NCBI GenBank assembly: GCA_035651955.1
Contig: DASRES010000091.1
Location: 1-52,941 of the forward strand
Length of the DNA stretch: 52,941 bases
Direction: 5' to 3'
Source of the DNA: Acidimicrobiia bacterium
GTDB lineage: Bacteria; Actinomycetota; Acidimicrobiia; IMCC26256; JAMXLJ01
Position 1 is the stretch's first letter. Every line of letters starts with the position of its first letter. This document shows, piece by piece, positions 1 through 7,499 of the stretch. The notes beneath the pieces were generated by a model. That model ran no database searches. It was not told the origin of the DNA and saw nothing but the letters and a program-made list of their open reading frames with translations. Made by a program: the position numbers and the translations under genes.

Positions 1-459
1 GTGCGCCTCGCCGAGGGGCTCGCCGCCGCGGTGCAGGACGCGCTCGCGGTGCGGAAGGCGGAGCACGAGCGCGAGGCCGAGGAGCTCGACCGCGACATCG
101 AGCAGCGCGGCTATCCAGATCGGGCCGCGACCCGTTTGCGCCGGAAGCTCGCGGAGCGCCACGCGCGCCACGAGCGCTTCGAGCGCCGTCAGCTGCTCGT
201 CGAGGGGTTCACCGCGCTCGAGTCGGTCTACCGGGACGCGCTCGCCGCGCCCGCGCCGCCGCTCAACGTCGACCGTGAACCGCTCGTCGTCGCACCGGGC
301 GCGGCGGCGGCCGCGCTCGACCGGTGCCGCGAGGCGCGCGAGGCGTTCGAGTTCAACCCGAACGAGGGCCTGCTCCTCGAGTGGCTGCTGCTCCACCTCC
401 CGGCACCGCGAGGCGCCTCCACGCTTTCGGCTCCGCCAGCCTCGCTGTCCGAGGTCTGA
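1..459 (+). CDS. holB: DNA polymerase III delta'-subunit-like protein, C-terminal part (5' truncated by window)
   Basis: The reading frame is open from the first base, so the N-terminus (clamp-loader AAA+ part) lies outside the window. The visible 152 residues are a charged helical segment followed by a sequence like the C-terminal collar domain of actinobacterial delta' subunits: a region reading ALESVYRDAL and, near the end, NPNEGLLLEWLLLHLP, which matches the 'N-x-(n)-L-E-W-L' helix seen in HolB/DnaX-type collars. The gene lies just upstream of tRNA-Thr. Seen: sequence and position. Inferred: clamp-loader role. No ATPase motif is present here, so the assignment rests on the C-terminal pattern only. 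Confidence 0.6.
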   Translation: MRLAEGLAAAVQDALAVRKAEHEREAEELDRDIEQRGYPDRAATRLRRKLAERHARHERFERRQLLVEGFTALESVYRDALAAPAPPLNVDREPLVVAPGAAAAALDRCREAREAFEFNPNEGLLLEWLLLHLPAPRGASTLSAPPASLSEV

Positions 460-472
460 GGAGCACAAAGCG

Positions 473-502
473 TTCAGGGCCCCGCGGGCCCGTCGGTAGA
501 CT
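473..502 (+). promoter_or_regulatory. candidate promoter of tRNA-Thr
   Basis: A -10-like TAGACT (497-502) lies 12 bases before the mature tRNA 5' end. A weak -35-like TTCAGG (473-478) is 18 bp upstream of it. The spacing suits a housekeeping sigma promoter with a short 5' leader. Confidence 0.4.
477..491. terminator. small GC hairpin after the holB-like gene
   Basis: GGGCCC-CGC-GGGCCC forms a 6-bp hairpin 17 bases after the holB-like stop codon. There is no T tract. It also falls in the spacer of the proposed tRNA promoter, so a terminator role is only possible. Confidence 0.3.
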
Positions 503-514
503 GCGGGATCCTTC

Positions 515-590
515 GCCGGGATAGCTCAGTCGGTAGAGCAGCTCACTCGTAATGAGCAGGTCAGGAGTTCGAGTCTCCTTCCCGGCTCCA
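515..590 (+). tRNA. tRNA-Thr (anticodon CGT), CCA encoded
   Basis: A full cloverleaf can be drawn: acceptor GCCGGGA pairs with TCCCGGC (580-586). The D arm contains AGTCGGTAGA, the anticodon stem is GCTCA/TGAGC, and the loop CTCGTAA carries anticodon CGT at 548-550, which reads ACG. The T arm is AGGAG-TTCGAGT-CTCCT. The discriminator base is T587 and CCA is encoded at 588-590. The D arm, T loop and encoded CCA are all intact, so it should be functional. Confidence 0.97.
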
Positions 591-641
591 CCAGCAGGTT
601 CGCAGTGGTGTCGTTCGAGGGACGGCGCGCCGGCGTGTGCT

Positions 642-1262
642 TCACGCGCGTGCGGCCGAGCACGGTTCGGCTGTGGTGAGCGCGGGTCGCAATCGCCTGA
701 TGCCGGCGCGGATGCGGGTCTTCGCGGTCTCGAGCGGAATGCCTTCGCGCGCGGCGATGTCGCGTGCGCTGCAGCCCCACACCCGCGCGAGCAGCACGGC
801 GCGGCGCTGCTCCTCCGGTAGCTCTGACAGCGCGGCGTAGACGCGCGCGACGTCATCGCGTGGAGCGCATCCCTCGACCTGGTCGCGTCCCGATGTCGTT
901 TGTGCCTCGAGGCCGACGTCTGCCGTCGCGACCGCGTCCGGGCGGCTCGCGCAAACCGCATCGATCGCCAGGCTGCGCGTGATGCTGAGGAGCCACGCCG
1001 CGACGCTGCCGCGTCGCGCGTCGAACCCGTCGGCGTGCCGCCACGCCCGGACGAAGGCCTTCTGGGCGACACCCTCGGCCGCGCGCACATCGCCGACGAT
1101 GCTCAGCGCGAGGCCGAACACCCGGCGTTGGAACCGTCGAACGAAGGCGGATGCGGCGTCCGGCTCCGACGCCGCGAGGCCCGCCACGAGGTCCTCGTCG
1201 GGACGTTCCGCCGGCCTCGACCTCTTGACCCGACCCGCCATGCCGTCACCATTTCCGGACAC
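642..1262 (-). CDS. ECF-type RNA polymerase sigma factor
   Basis: 206-residue sigma-70 family protein of ECF size. The region-2 core (about residues 30-110) includes FVRAWRHADGF and the helix AAWLLSITRSLAIDA. Region 4 (about 140-195) has LPEEQRRAVLLARVWG followed by a helix-turn-helix, SARDIAAREGIPLETAKTRI. It is expected to direct RNA polymerase to a small regulon, probably including its own promoter. No anti-sigma gene lies next to it; its divergent neighbour is a TetR regulator. The GTG at 1262 gives the full frame, but ATG 1241 (8th codon) is an alternative because no clear ribosome-binding site precedes either one. Confidence 0.9.
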   Translation of the reverse strand: MSGNGDGMAGRVKRSRPAERPDEDLVAGLAASEPDAASAFVRRFQRRVFGLALSIVGDVRAAEGVAQKAFVRAWRHADGFDARRGSVAAWLLSITRSLAIDAVCASRPDAVATADVGLEAQTTSGRDQVEGCAPRDDVARVYAALSELPEEQRRAVLLARVWGCSARDIAAREGIPLETAKTRIRAGIRRLRPALTTAEPCSAARA

Positions 1263-1278
1263 CGTGTATCGTTACACG
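1263..1278. promoter_or_regulatory. inverted repeat in the sigma factor/TetR spacer
   Basis: CGTGTA-TCGT-TACACG is a perfect 6-bp inverted repeat touching the GTG start of the sigma gene and covering its predicted transcription start. The surrounding spacer is unusually A+T rich. It suits an operator for the divergent TetR protein; that link is inferred. Confidence 0.45.
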
Positions 1279-1281
1279 AAC

Positions 1282-1310
1282 ATCGTAAACCAGCTGATAA
1301 GATTACGCAA
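1282..1310 (-). promoter_or_regulatory. candidate promoter of the ECF sigma gene
   Basis: On the reverse strand, TTGCGT (1305-1310) and TACGAT (1282-1287) are separated by exactly 17 bp. The start of transcription would fall near 1275, inside the inverted repeat, giving a leader of about 13 bases. Forward-strand transcription may use TAAGAT at 1298-1303. Confidence 0.5.
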
Positions 1311-1355
1311 CAGCCCGTAATGGTTTTCAGCAGTTCGCCGTACCGAGGAGCCACC

Positions 1356-2054
1356 GTGTCCGGAAGCGACGCCGCGCCGTCCGAGGCCGCCGACAGCCGT
1401 CGCGGGCCCGGGCGTCCCCGGGACGCCCGTCACGACGAGGCGATCCTGACGGCGGCGCGCGAGCTCCTCCAAGAGCAGGGCTACGGCCCGCTCACGATCG
1501 AGGCCGTCGCCAGCCGCGCCGGCGTGGGTCGCCCGACGATCTACCGGCGTTGGCCGTCCAAGCCGGCACTCGTCGTCACCGCTCTCATCCAATCCGCGCG
1601 CCTCGCGGTGCCCGAACCCGACACGGGGTCTCTGCGTGGGGACCTCGTCGAGGTCCAGCGTCACCAGGTGGAGCTCATGAGCTCGGCGGACAACCGCCGC
1701 GTGACGGCAGGCCTCGTCGCCGACCTCGCGGCCGACTCCGAGCTCGCGGAGATCTACGTGAGCGAGTACCTGTCGCCTCGCCGGGAGACGGTGTGGCAGG
1801 TCCTCCAACGCGGCATCGACCGCGGTGAGCTCGCTCCCGACGCCGACCTCGCGTTCGCCTACGACCTGCTCGTCGGGCCGCTGTTCATGCGTGCCGTCGT
1901 CTGGGGTCAGCCTCTCCCGCCCGACGCCGCCGAGCAGACCACAGACGCGGTCATCGCCGCGTTTCCCGGCGCGCGAGTCGGGCGCGACTCGTCGTCGCCG
2001 AGCACGCGCAAGCGTCGTTCGCCGACCGCGACGCACCGCGCCCGCAAGCGCTGA
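1356..2054 (+). CDS. TetR/AcrR family transcriptional regulator
   Basis: 232 residues from GTG 1356, preceded by GAGGAG (1345-1350); an upstream ATG at 1320 lacks a good ribosome-binding site. The N-terminal DNA-binding domain (about residues 25-75) has ILTAARELLQEQGYGPLTIE, then SRAGVGRPTIYRRWPSK, the usual TetR recognition helix. The C-terminal half is a helical ligand/dimerisation domain of the type with LVGPLFMRAVV. The tail is basic and Ser-rich (KRRSPTATHRARKR). It is divergent from the ECF sigma gene and is the likely binder of the palindrome in the shared spacer. Ligand unknown. Confidence 0.92.
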   Translation: MSGSDAAPSEAADSRRGPGRPRDARHDEAILTAARELLQEQGYGPLTIEAVASRAGVGRPTIYRRWPSKPALVVTALIQSARLAVPEPDTGSLRGDLVEVQRHQVELMSSADNRRVTAGLVADLAADSELAEIYVSEYLSPRRETVWQVLQRGIDRGELAPDADLAFAYDLLVGPLFMRAVVWGQPLPPDAAEQTTDAVIAAFPGARVGRDSSSPSTRKRRSPTATHRARKR

Positions 2055-2240
2055 CGCTCGAACGGTGCGTCGCCACGCGCGCGTCGCGGGCACCACGACG
2101 ACGCGACCGGTTCGACGCGGCGTCTCTCCGACGCGCGACGTTCGACCGTCCCGTTGCTGCTCGGTACTGTCGCACGCCGACGGGCGGCGAGTGACGGGCG
2201 ACACGACGGTTCCGGTTGCGTGTCGTCGACGGGAGGTGCC

Positions 2241-2290
2241 ATGACCGCACTCCTCGAGGTCGACCACCTCGTGATCGGCGCCGGCGCGAG
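2241..2290 (+). pseudogene. 5' stub of an FAD/NAD-binding oxidoreductase gene
   Basis: GGGAGG (2231-2236) is followed after 4 bases by an ATG encoding MTALLEVDHLVIGAGAS. This reads like the first beta strand and G-x-G-x-x-G loop of a Rossmann-fold FAD-dependent oxidoreductase. After about 17 residues the frame loses all resemblance, runs into the 3' end of the opposite-strand gene, and stops at 2345. I read it as the surviving start of a deleted gene. The match is short, so a chance resemblance cannot be excluded. Confidence 0.4.
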
Positions 2291-2293
2291 CCG

Positions 2294-2914
2294 TCAGACG
2301 CGGGCGCGGATGGACGCTTCGTCGAACAGCGTCGGCAGCACGTAGCCGTCGCAGCGGCGGCGCAAGCGATATCGCAACGTTCCCGCGTCGGAGATCACGT
2401 CGCTCACCTCGAAGCCGCTGACCCATCCGCCCTCGGCGAATCGGCATCGCACCTCGACACCTTCGAGGAGGAGCCGGTCGTCGTCACCGTGAACCTCGCT
2501 GTCGCGCGCGGTCGTGCGACGCGATTCCGTCCGTGAGGGCTCGACCGTGCCACCAACGACGCGTCGCTCGGGCGCGCGGTGGCTTCGAACGTCCAGTTCC
2601 AACGCGGCGCCGAAGCGCTCGAGCAAGACGAGGATGCTGTCCGTCTGCTCGCGTTGGCGTGACGCGATGCTCTCTCCCAGCTCGCCGAGCCGTTCGAGCA
2701 CGGTGAGCATCTCACTGCTTCGCTGGTTCAAGGTCCCGGCGAGGTCGGTGACGCAACGGACGAGACTCACGATGAGCTCGTCGCGCAGCGCGTCGTCCGC
2801 ACGGCGACGCGTCTCGACGTCGTCGAGCGCGCCACGGACCGCATCGCGAATCGCCAGGAGCTCGGATCGCAACGCGCTGACGAGCGCATCGCGTCGTCGA
2901 GCGGCGAACATCAT
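2294..2914 (-). CDS. hypothetical coiled-coil protein with conserved C-terminal domain
   Basis: 206 residues, not assigned to a named family. The N-terminal 110 residues are predicted all-helical with heptad-like Leu/Val spacing (for example AGTLNQRSSEMLTVLERLGE), suggesting a coiled coil. A charged, Arg-rich linker (about 110-145) joins a C-terminal beta-rich segment reading GVEVRCRFAEGGWVSGFEV and then YRLRRRCDGYVLPTLFDE. A similar layout is found in uncharacterised actinobacterial proteins. Start could be ATG 2914 or ATG 2911; neither has a strong ribosome-binding site. It is convergent with the TetR gene. Confidence 0.7.
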   Translation of the reverse strand: MMFAARRRDALVSALRSELLAIRDAVRGALDDVETRRRADDALRDELIVSLVRCVTDLAGTLNQRSSEMLTVLERLGELGESIASRQREQTDSILVLLERFGAALELDVRSHRAPERRVVGGTVEPSRTESRRTTARDSEVHGDDDRLLLEGVEVRCRFAEGGWVSGFEVSDVISDAGTLRYRLRRRCDGYVLPTLFDEASIRARV

Positions 2915-3119
2915 CTGCGTGTCGGTGCCCGCGGCGGCGTCGATACAGGATGTCCGGTCACGTCACGGAACCCCCTGCCTCCATGACAGGCCGCCACCGT
3001 ACGCGGAGGCGCCGTCGGTTCCGTGGACCCCGCGTCGGTCGTGGTCGCGTGCGCGGCCACCAGCCCGCCCGTCTCGCGCCGGCGCGGTCGGCTTCTCGAG
3101 GGAGATGGGCTGTTCGACC

Positions 3120-3125
3120 TATATA
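3120..3125 (+). promoter_or_regulatory. candidate -10 element of the LPFTG protein gene
   Basis: CTATATACAC is a conspicuously A+T-rich stretch in a GC-rich 262-base spacer (2915-3176) and offers TATATA at 3120-3125, about 50 bases before the start codon. No convincing -35 is present at 16-18 bp. Nothing else was recognised in this spacer. Confidence 0.35.
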
Positions 3126-3176
3126 CACGGTTCGGGGCGATCGCTACGTTCGCGCAAGAGCAAGAGGAGGTATGTC

Positions 3177-3458
3177 ATGGTTCGACGCTTGCTCGTGTGC
3201 GGCCTCGCCGTGGTCGGCCTCGTCCTGTCGGGTGCGTCGGTCGCCTCGGCCGCGACCTATCCCAACGGCGGTACGCCGCCGACGACCGCCCAGGTCGAGG
3301 CCCGTACCGCGGTGGCACCGGCGACCGTGCCCTCGTCCGCACCGAGCTCCGGTCTCCCCTTCACCGGTGGAGACGTCGCCGGCCTCGCGAGCATCGGTGC
3401 GGGTGCGATCGTCCTCGGCGCGTTCCTGACCCGGCGGGGCCGTCGGCGAGCCCACTGA
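3177..3458 (+). CDS. small secreted LPFTG cell-wall-anchor protein
   Basis: 93 residues from ATG 3177, with AAGAGGAGG at 3162-3170. Residues 1-25 are a signal peptide (MVRR, hydrophobic core, cleavage after ASVASA). Residues 26-59 are a low-complexity Pro/Thr/Ser/Ala linker. Then come LPFTG (60-64), a hydrophobic stretch (66-84) and the basic tail RRGRRRAH. This is the classical three-part sortase sorting signal, so the mature chain should be an anchored peptide of about 38 residues. No globular domain remains and no sortase gene is in the window. It could be a cell-wall spacer or surface peptide; its function is unknown. Confidence 0.85.
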   Translation: MVRRLLVCGLAVVGLVLSGASVASAATYPNGGTPPTTAQVEARTAVAPATVPSSAPSSGLPFTGGDVAGLASIGAGAIVLGAFLTRRGRRRAH

Positions 3459-3506
3459 CACGGACGCGGGAACCGACCGCCGGAGCACGCACGCGACGCC
3501 GCGCGC

Positions 3507-6491
3507 TCACGACGTCGGCCCGGCTGCCGCGAACCCCTGGCGCAGCGTGTTCTCCGTGACGACGCGCGGCTCGACGAACTGGAGGAGGTAGTCGGGTCCG
3601 CCGGCCTTCGAGCCGACACCCGACATGCCGAACCCGCCGAACGGCTGCCGGCCGACGAGCGCACCGGTGGTGACGCGATTGACGTAGACGTTCCCGGCGC
3701 GGAGATGCGACGCGGCGTGACGAATGCGCGCCGGTGACCGGGAGAAGAACCCGGCGGTCAGCGCGTACGCGGTCGTGTTGGCGAGCGCGAGCGCGTGCTC
3801 GAAGTCGTCGGCCGCCATGCAGGCGAGCACGGGACCGAAGATCTCATCCGTGAACACCGTCGCGTCCGTCCGGTTCACCACCACGACGGTCGGGCCCGCG
3901 TACCAGCCGCCGTCCGGGACGTCATGACGCTGGAGCACGACGTCGCCCTCGTCCATCGCGACGCGTTGGTACCGCTGCACACGCTCGAGCGCGTCGGCGT
4001 CGATCAGCGGCCCGACGACCGTTCGCAGATCGTGCGCGCTGCCGACCGGCAGCACGTCGACGGCACCCGTCAGCCGCGTCATCAACTCGTCGAAGATCCG
4101 TCCGACGCCGATGACGCGCGAGACCGCGGAGCACTTCTGACCCGCGTACCCGAACGCGCTCGCGACGATCGCCGGTACCGCGACGTCGAGGTCCGCGTCC
4201 TCGTCGACGACCGCCGGGTTCTTCCCGCCCATCTCCGCGACGACGCGCGTGACGTGGCGCTTGCCCGCCGCGGGTCGCGCGGCGCGTTCGACGATCTCGC
4301 ATCCGACCGCCTTCGACCCCGTGAACGCGACGGTTGCGACGTCGGGGTGCTCGACCAGGTGCCGGCCGATCTGCTCACCGGGGCCGGGCAGGAACGCCAT
4401 CACGCCCGGCGGTACGCCTGCTTCCAGCAGAAGGTGCACGAACCGGGACGCGACCCCGGGCGTCTGCTCGGCCGGCTTGAGCAGCACGGGATTGCCGGTG
4501 ACCAGGGCAGCCACCGTCATGCCGGCGGGGATCGCCAGTGGGAAGTTCCACGGTGTGATCACGGCGGCCGGGCCTCGCGGCTCGTACTCGTAGCGGTTGC
4601 TCTCGCCGGGCGCCTGGGCGACCGGTCCGCCGTGCGCGAGTCGCAGCGCTTCCCTCCCGTAGTACTCGCAGAAGTCGATCGCCTCGGCGACGTCCGCGTC
4701 CGCCTCCGCGATCGGCTTGCCCGCTTCGCCCACCTCGAGCGCGACGAGCTCGTCACGACGTGCGCGCAACAGCACGGCCGCGCGGAAGATCACGTCCGCG
4801 CGCTCGCACCACGGTCGGTCGCGCCATGCTCCCCACGCGTCGAGGGCGACGGCGACCGCGTGGTCGACGTGCTCCGGCTCCGCGGAGCCGCTGGTGCACA
4901 CGAGTCGCTCGGTGCAGCTCGGGTCACGCGACTCGATCATCGCATCGGTCGCGACGGCCTGACCCTCCATGAGGACGGGCGCGACGAACGGGTACTCACC
5001 CGTCGCGCGGTGCATCGCATCACGAATTTGGTCGCGCACCGGCGCGCGACGGAGCTCCGCGTGCGGCTCGTTGACGAACGCACCGCGATCGCGGGCGTCG
5101 GTCGCATCGAGCGCGGCCGGCTCCGTGCTCGGCGGGGAAGCGTCGTCCCGCTCCGTGGGTGGCACGAGCAGGCGGTCGAGCTGCGCACCCTCGGCGAAGC
5201 GCTGGCGGATGAACGACTCGTTCGACGTGTTCTCGAGCAGCCGGCGAACGAGGTACGCCATCCCGGGGATCAGGGCCCCGACCGGTGCGTAGACGCGTGT
5301 GCGCAAGCCGAGCCGGCGCAGGGCATCGTGAACCGGGGCCGCCATGCCGTAGAGGAGCTGCAGCTCGAACGCGGTGTCGTGGAGTCCCGCGGCGCGCGCG
5401 TGGACGACGGCGTAGGCGAGGCTGCGTACGTTGTGGCTCGCGAACGCGGGGCGGATCTCGCCGGCGCGAGCGACCATGAGCCGCACGCACCGCTCGTAGT
5501 TCGCGTCCGTGTCGCGCTTGTCGGCGAACACGGGCGACGGCCAGCCGGCCGCACGCGCCTCGACGGTCTCCGCGTCCCAGTACGCGCCCTTCACGAGACG
5601 AACCTGGAGCGGGACGCGCAACGTCCGCGCCGACCAGTCGATGAGCGCGCGCAGATCGTCGAAGGACTCCCGTAGGTACGCCTGCACGACGCAACCGAGC
5701 TGCGGGCCATCGGGGAACTCGCCGCCGATCGCGCGCACGAGGTCGAACGTCAGGTCCTTGACCGCGTAGCTCTCCGTGTCGAGATGTACGGTCGCGTCCG
5801 ACGCGCGAGCCCGTTCCAGCACCGGTCGGACTCGCGTGAAGGCGTCGGCGACGGCGTGCCCGTTCTCGAGCGGGTCGAACCGGGGCGAGAGCGCCGTCGG
5901 CTTCACCGAGACGTTCGCCCGCGGCACCGGACCCCACGGGTCTCGTTCGAGTGCCGGGTCGTCGGGCCAGGACGCGCTGGTCGCGACGAACGCGGCGAGC
6001 AGCTCGTCGACGCGCGCCGCGTACTCGTCGGCCTCGGTTGCGGTCAGTGTCTTCTCGCCGAGCAGGTCGACGGTCGATGCCTGGCCTGCCCGCCACAGTC
6101 GCGTGAGGCGGGCCATCGCCTGGCGCGCCGTCTCACCCGCGATGAATTGGCGCGCCATGCGCGTGACGGCGCGACGGGCGACGCGCGCCGACAGCCGCGT
6201 CCCGAACGGCAGTCGATCGGCGACCGCGATCCCCGTCCCGACGACCGCGGGAGCCTCGACGCCGCCCAGGTACTCCTCGACGTGGCGCACGACGTCGGCG
6301 TCGTCGGTGCACGCGGGCAGGACGTCGACGAGCCGGAACAGCTGGGTCTTGAACTCGGGTGACGCCAGCGCCCAGTCGAGCAGTCGCTCGGTCCACGCGC
6401 CACCACCCAACCGGACGTGGCCCCGTCCGGCCAGCGTGCCGATGCGCCTCCCGAGCTGCTGGACCTCCGGCTCGAGGTCGTCGGGCGTCAC
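3507..6491 (-). CDS. putA: bifunctional proline dehydrogenase / glutamate-semialdehyde dehydrogenase
   Basis: 994 residues from GTG 6491. It should oxidise proline to pyrroline-5-carboxylate (FAD) and then to glutamate (NAD+). The N-terminal helical region (1-150) is followed by the proline dehydrogenase barrel (about 180-440) with NVSVKPTALSPRF, HLDTESYAVKDLT, RLVKGAYWDAE and SNESFIRQRFAEG. The aldehyde dehydrogenase part (about 510-980) has ITPWNFPLAIP, VAFTGSKAVG, EMGGKNP and the catalytic cysteine Cys787 in GYAGQKCSAVSR. The length suits short type-A PutA proteins without a DNA-binding domain, so it probably does not self-regulate. A TetR gene lies 45 bases upstream on the same strand. 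Confidence 0.97.
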   Translation of the reverse strand: MTPDDLEPEVQQLGRRIGTLAGRGHVRLGGGAWTERLLDWALASPEFKTQLFRLVDVLPACTDDADVVRHVEEYLGGVEAPAVVGTGIAVADRLPFGTRLSARVARRAVTRMARQFIAGETARQAMARLTRLWRAGQASTVDLLGEKTLTATEADEYAARVDELLAAFVATSASWPDDPALERDPWGPVPRANVSVKPTALSPRFDPLENGHAVADAFTRVRPVLERARASDATVHLDTESYAVKDLTFDLVRAIGGEFPDGPQLGCVVQAYLRESFDDLRALIDWSARTLRVPLQVRLVKGAYWDAETVEARAAGWPSPVFADKRDTDANYERCVRLMVARAGEIRPAFASHNVRSLAYAVVHARAAGLHDTAFELQLLYGMAAPVHDALRRLGLRTRVYAPVGALIPGMAYLVRRLLENTSNESFIRQRFAEGAQLDRLLVPPTERDDASPPSTEPAALDATDARDRGAFVNEPHAELRRAPVRDQIRDAMHRATGEYPFVAPVLMEGQAVATDAMIESRDPSCTERLVCTSGSAEPEHVDHAVAVALDAWGAWRDRPWCERADVIFRAAVLLRARRDELVALEVGEAGKPIAEADADVAEAIDFCEYYGREALRLAHGGPVAQAPGESNRYEYEPRGPAAVITPWNFPLAIPAGMTVAALVTGNPVLLKPAEQTPGVASRFVHLLLEAGVPPGVMAFLPGPGEQIGRHLVEHPDVATVAFTGSKAVGCEIVERAARPAAGKRHVTRVVAEMGGKNPAVVDEDADLDVAVPAIVASAFGYAGQKCSAVSRVIGVGRIFDELMTRLTGAVDVLPVGSAHDLRTVVGPLIDADALERVQRYQRVAMDEGDVVLQRHDVPDGGWYAGPTVVVVNRTDATVFTDEIFGPVLACMAADDFEHALALANTTAYALTAGFFSRSPARIRHAASHLRAGNVYVNRVTTGALVGRQPFGGFGMSGVGSKAGGPDYLLQFVEPRVVTENTLRQGFAAAGPTS

Positions 6492-6536
6492 GATCGAAGG
6501 GTAGCGACCGTTGCCGTCGACGCCGCGCCGGCGCGA

Positions 6537-7184
6537 TCACTCCGTCAGCTGCTGTGCGAGGGTTGCCGCGAGCCACTGCTCGTAGCGTTGCGCGGTCCAG
6601 CCGCGCTCGCCGACGAGAAGCCGGTAGACCTCGGGTGACATCAGCGCGTGGATCAGGTCGGCTGCGTCGCGCTCACGCAGTCCGGGCCTGAGCGCGTGTG
6701 CGCGCGCGAGTGAGCGTGCGATCCGGCCCTGACCTTGCTCGCGCTGTCGTCGGATCTCTCCGAGCAGTTCCGCGGCGGCGGGATCGGAACCGGCCGCGCC
6801 CGTGAGCACGAGGTAGACGTCGTTCGCGCGCCGGTTGATCGCCGTCGTCACGCTCGCGAGCCCGGCGAGCACCTTGCGCGGGTCGGGTTCGCTGCTCAAC
6901 GCCGCGACGTCCGGCCGTTCCTCCACCGCCAGAGGCTTGTCGTCACCGGCGATGGACGTGTCGAGCAGCGCCTTCAGGATTCCGAGCTTCGACGAGAACA
7001 GCCGGTACACGGTCGCGGCCGGCACGTCGGAGCGTTCGCTGATCGCCTCGACGGTCGTCGCCGCGTAGCCCCGTTCGAGGAACAGCGTTCGGGCCGCGTC
7101 GACCACCGCGCGGCGGGCGAGGCGCGTGCGGGCTTGACCGCGGTTGTTCTCGACTGCGATGTCGCGCTTGACGGGCTTCGGCAT
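6537..7184 (-). CDS. TetR family transcriptional regulator
   Basis: 215 residues from ATG 7184. Residues 20-70 form the DNA-binding domain: VVDAARTLFLERGYAATTVE, then SERSDVPAATVYRLFSSK. The remaining helices form the ligand/dimer domain; KVLAGLASVTTAINRRANDV is a typical opening helix. It is co-directional with and 45 bases upstream of putA, and divergent from the DUF1059 gene across an imperfect palindrome at 7193-7221. It may therefore autoregulate and control one or both neighbours. A proline-related ligand would be speculation. Confidence 0.93.
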   Translation of the reverse strand: MPKPVKRDIAVENNRGQARTRLARRAVVDAARTLFLERGYAATTVEAISERSDVPAATVYRLFSSKLGILKALLDTSIAGDDKPLAVEERPDVAALSSEPDPRKVLAGLASVTTAINRRANDVYLVLTGAAGSDPAAAELLGEIRRQREQGQGRIARSLARAHALRPGLRERDAADLIHALMSPEVYRLLVGERGWTAQRYEQWLAATLAQQLTE

Positions 7185-7192
7185 GAAACGAT

Positions 7193-7221
7193 AGTATCAC
7201 TCTCAGTTCGAGAGTACCACT
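7193..7221. promoter_or_regulatory. TetR-type operator candidate between TetR and DUF1059 genes
   Basis: An imperfect inverted repeat with 12-base arms (7193-7204 and 7210-7221) matching at 9 of 12 positions, including the inner ACTCTC/GAGAGT, and a 5-base centre. It begins 9 bases upstream of the TetR start codon, the usual place for an autoregulatory operator. Confidence 0.5.
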
Positions 7222-7247
7222 ACCGAAAGCGACGAAGGAGCGGACCG

Positions 7248-7484
7248 ATGAAGACGATGACGTGCAAGCAGTTGGGCGGGCCGTGCGACCACGGGATGCG
7301 GGGCGACACCGCCGACGAGGTGATCAAGGCCCAGGACCGGCACCTCCGAGAGATGGTCGCCAACGGCGACGACACCCACGCCGGTGCGCTCAAGGAGATG
7401 AAGGCCAGGTGGAGGCACCCGATCTCGGGCATGGGCTGGTACCGGGCCGCGAAGCGCAACTTCGCGGATCTCCCCGAGGACTGA
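7248..7484 (+). CDS. DUF1059 family small protein
   Basis: 78 residues from ATG 7248 with AAGGAG at 7235-7240. The start MKTMTCKQLGGPCDHG and the later QDRHLREMVANGDDTHAG fit the small DUF1059 family (Cys pair, D-E-V helix, H...H). Its biochemical role is not known; the conserved Cys/His residues hint at metal binding. The C-terminal 25 residues (WRHPISGMGWYRAAKRNF) extend beyond the family core. It is divergent from a TetR gene and convergent with the DedA gene. A second DUF1059-like segment occurs at the C-terminus of the cupin at 22190-22711. Confidence 0.75.
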   Translation: MKTMTCKQLGGPCDHGMRGDTADEVIKAQDRHLREMVANGDDTHAGALKEMKARWRHPISGMGWYRAAKRNFADLPED

Positions 7485-7499
7485 TCCGGCGCGTCGCGC

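Noticed and set aside
515-641. Attachment-site duplication at the tRNA-Thr gene
   Set aside because: No repeat of the tRNA 3' end was noticed elsewhere in the window and no integrase lies next to it.
1272-2447. 391-residue reverse frame
   Set aside because: Opposite to the TetR gene, which has clear homology, a ribosome-binding site and a start.
3795-5675. 626-residue forward frame inside putA
   Set aside because: Antisense to a clear PutA; shows only the high-GC shadow composition.
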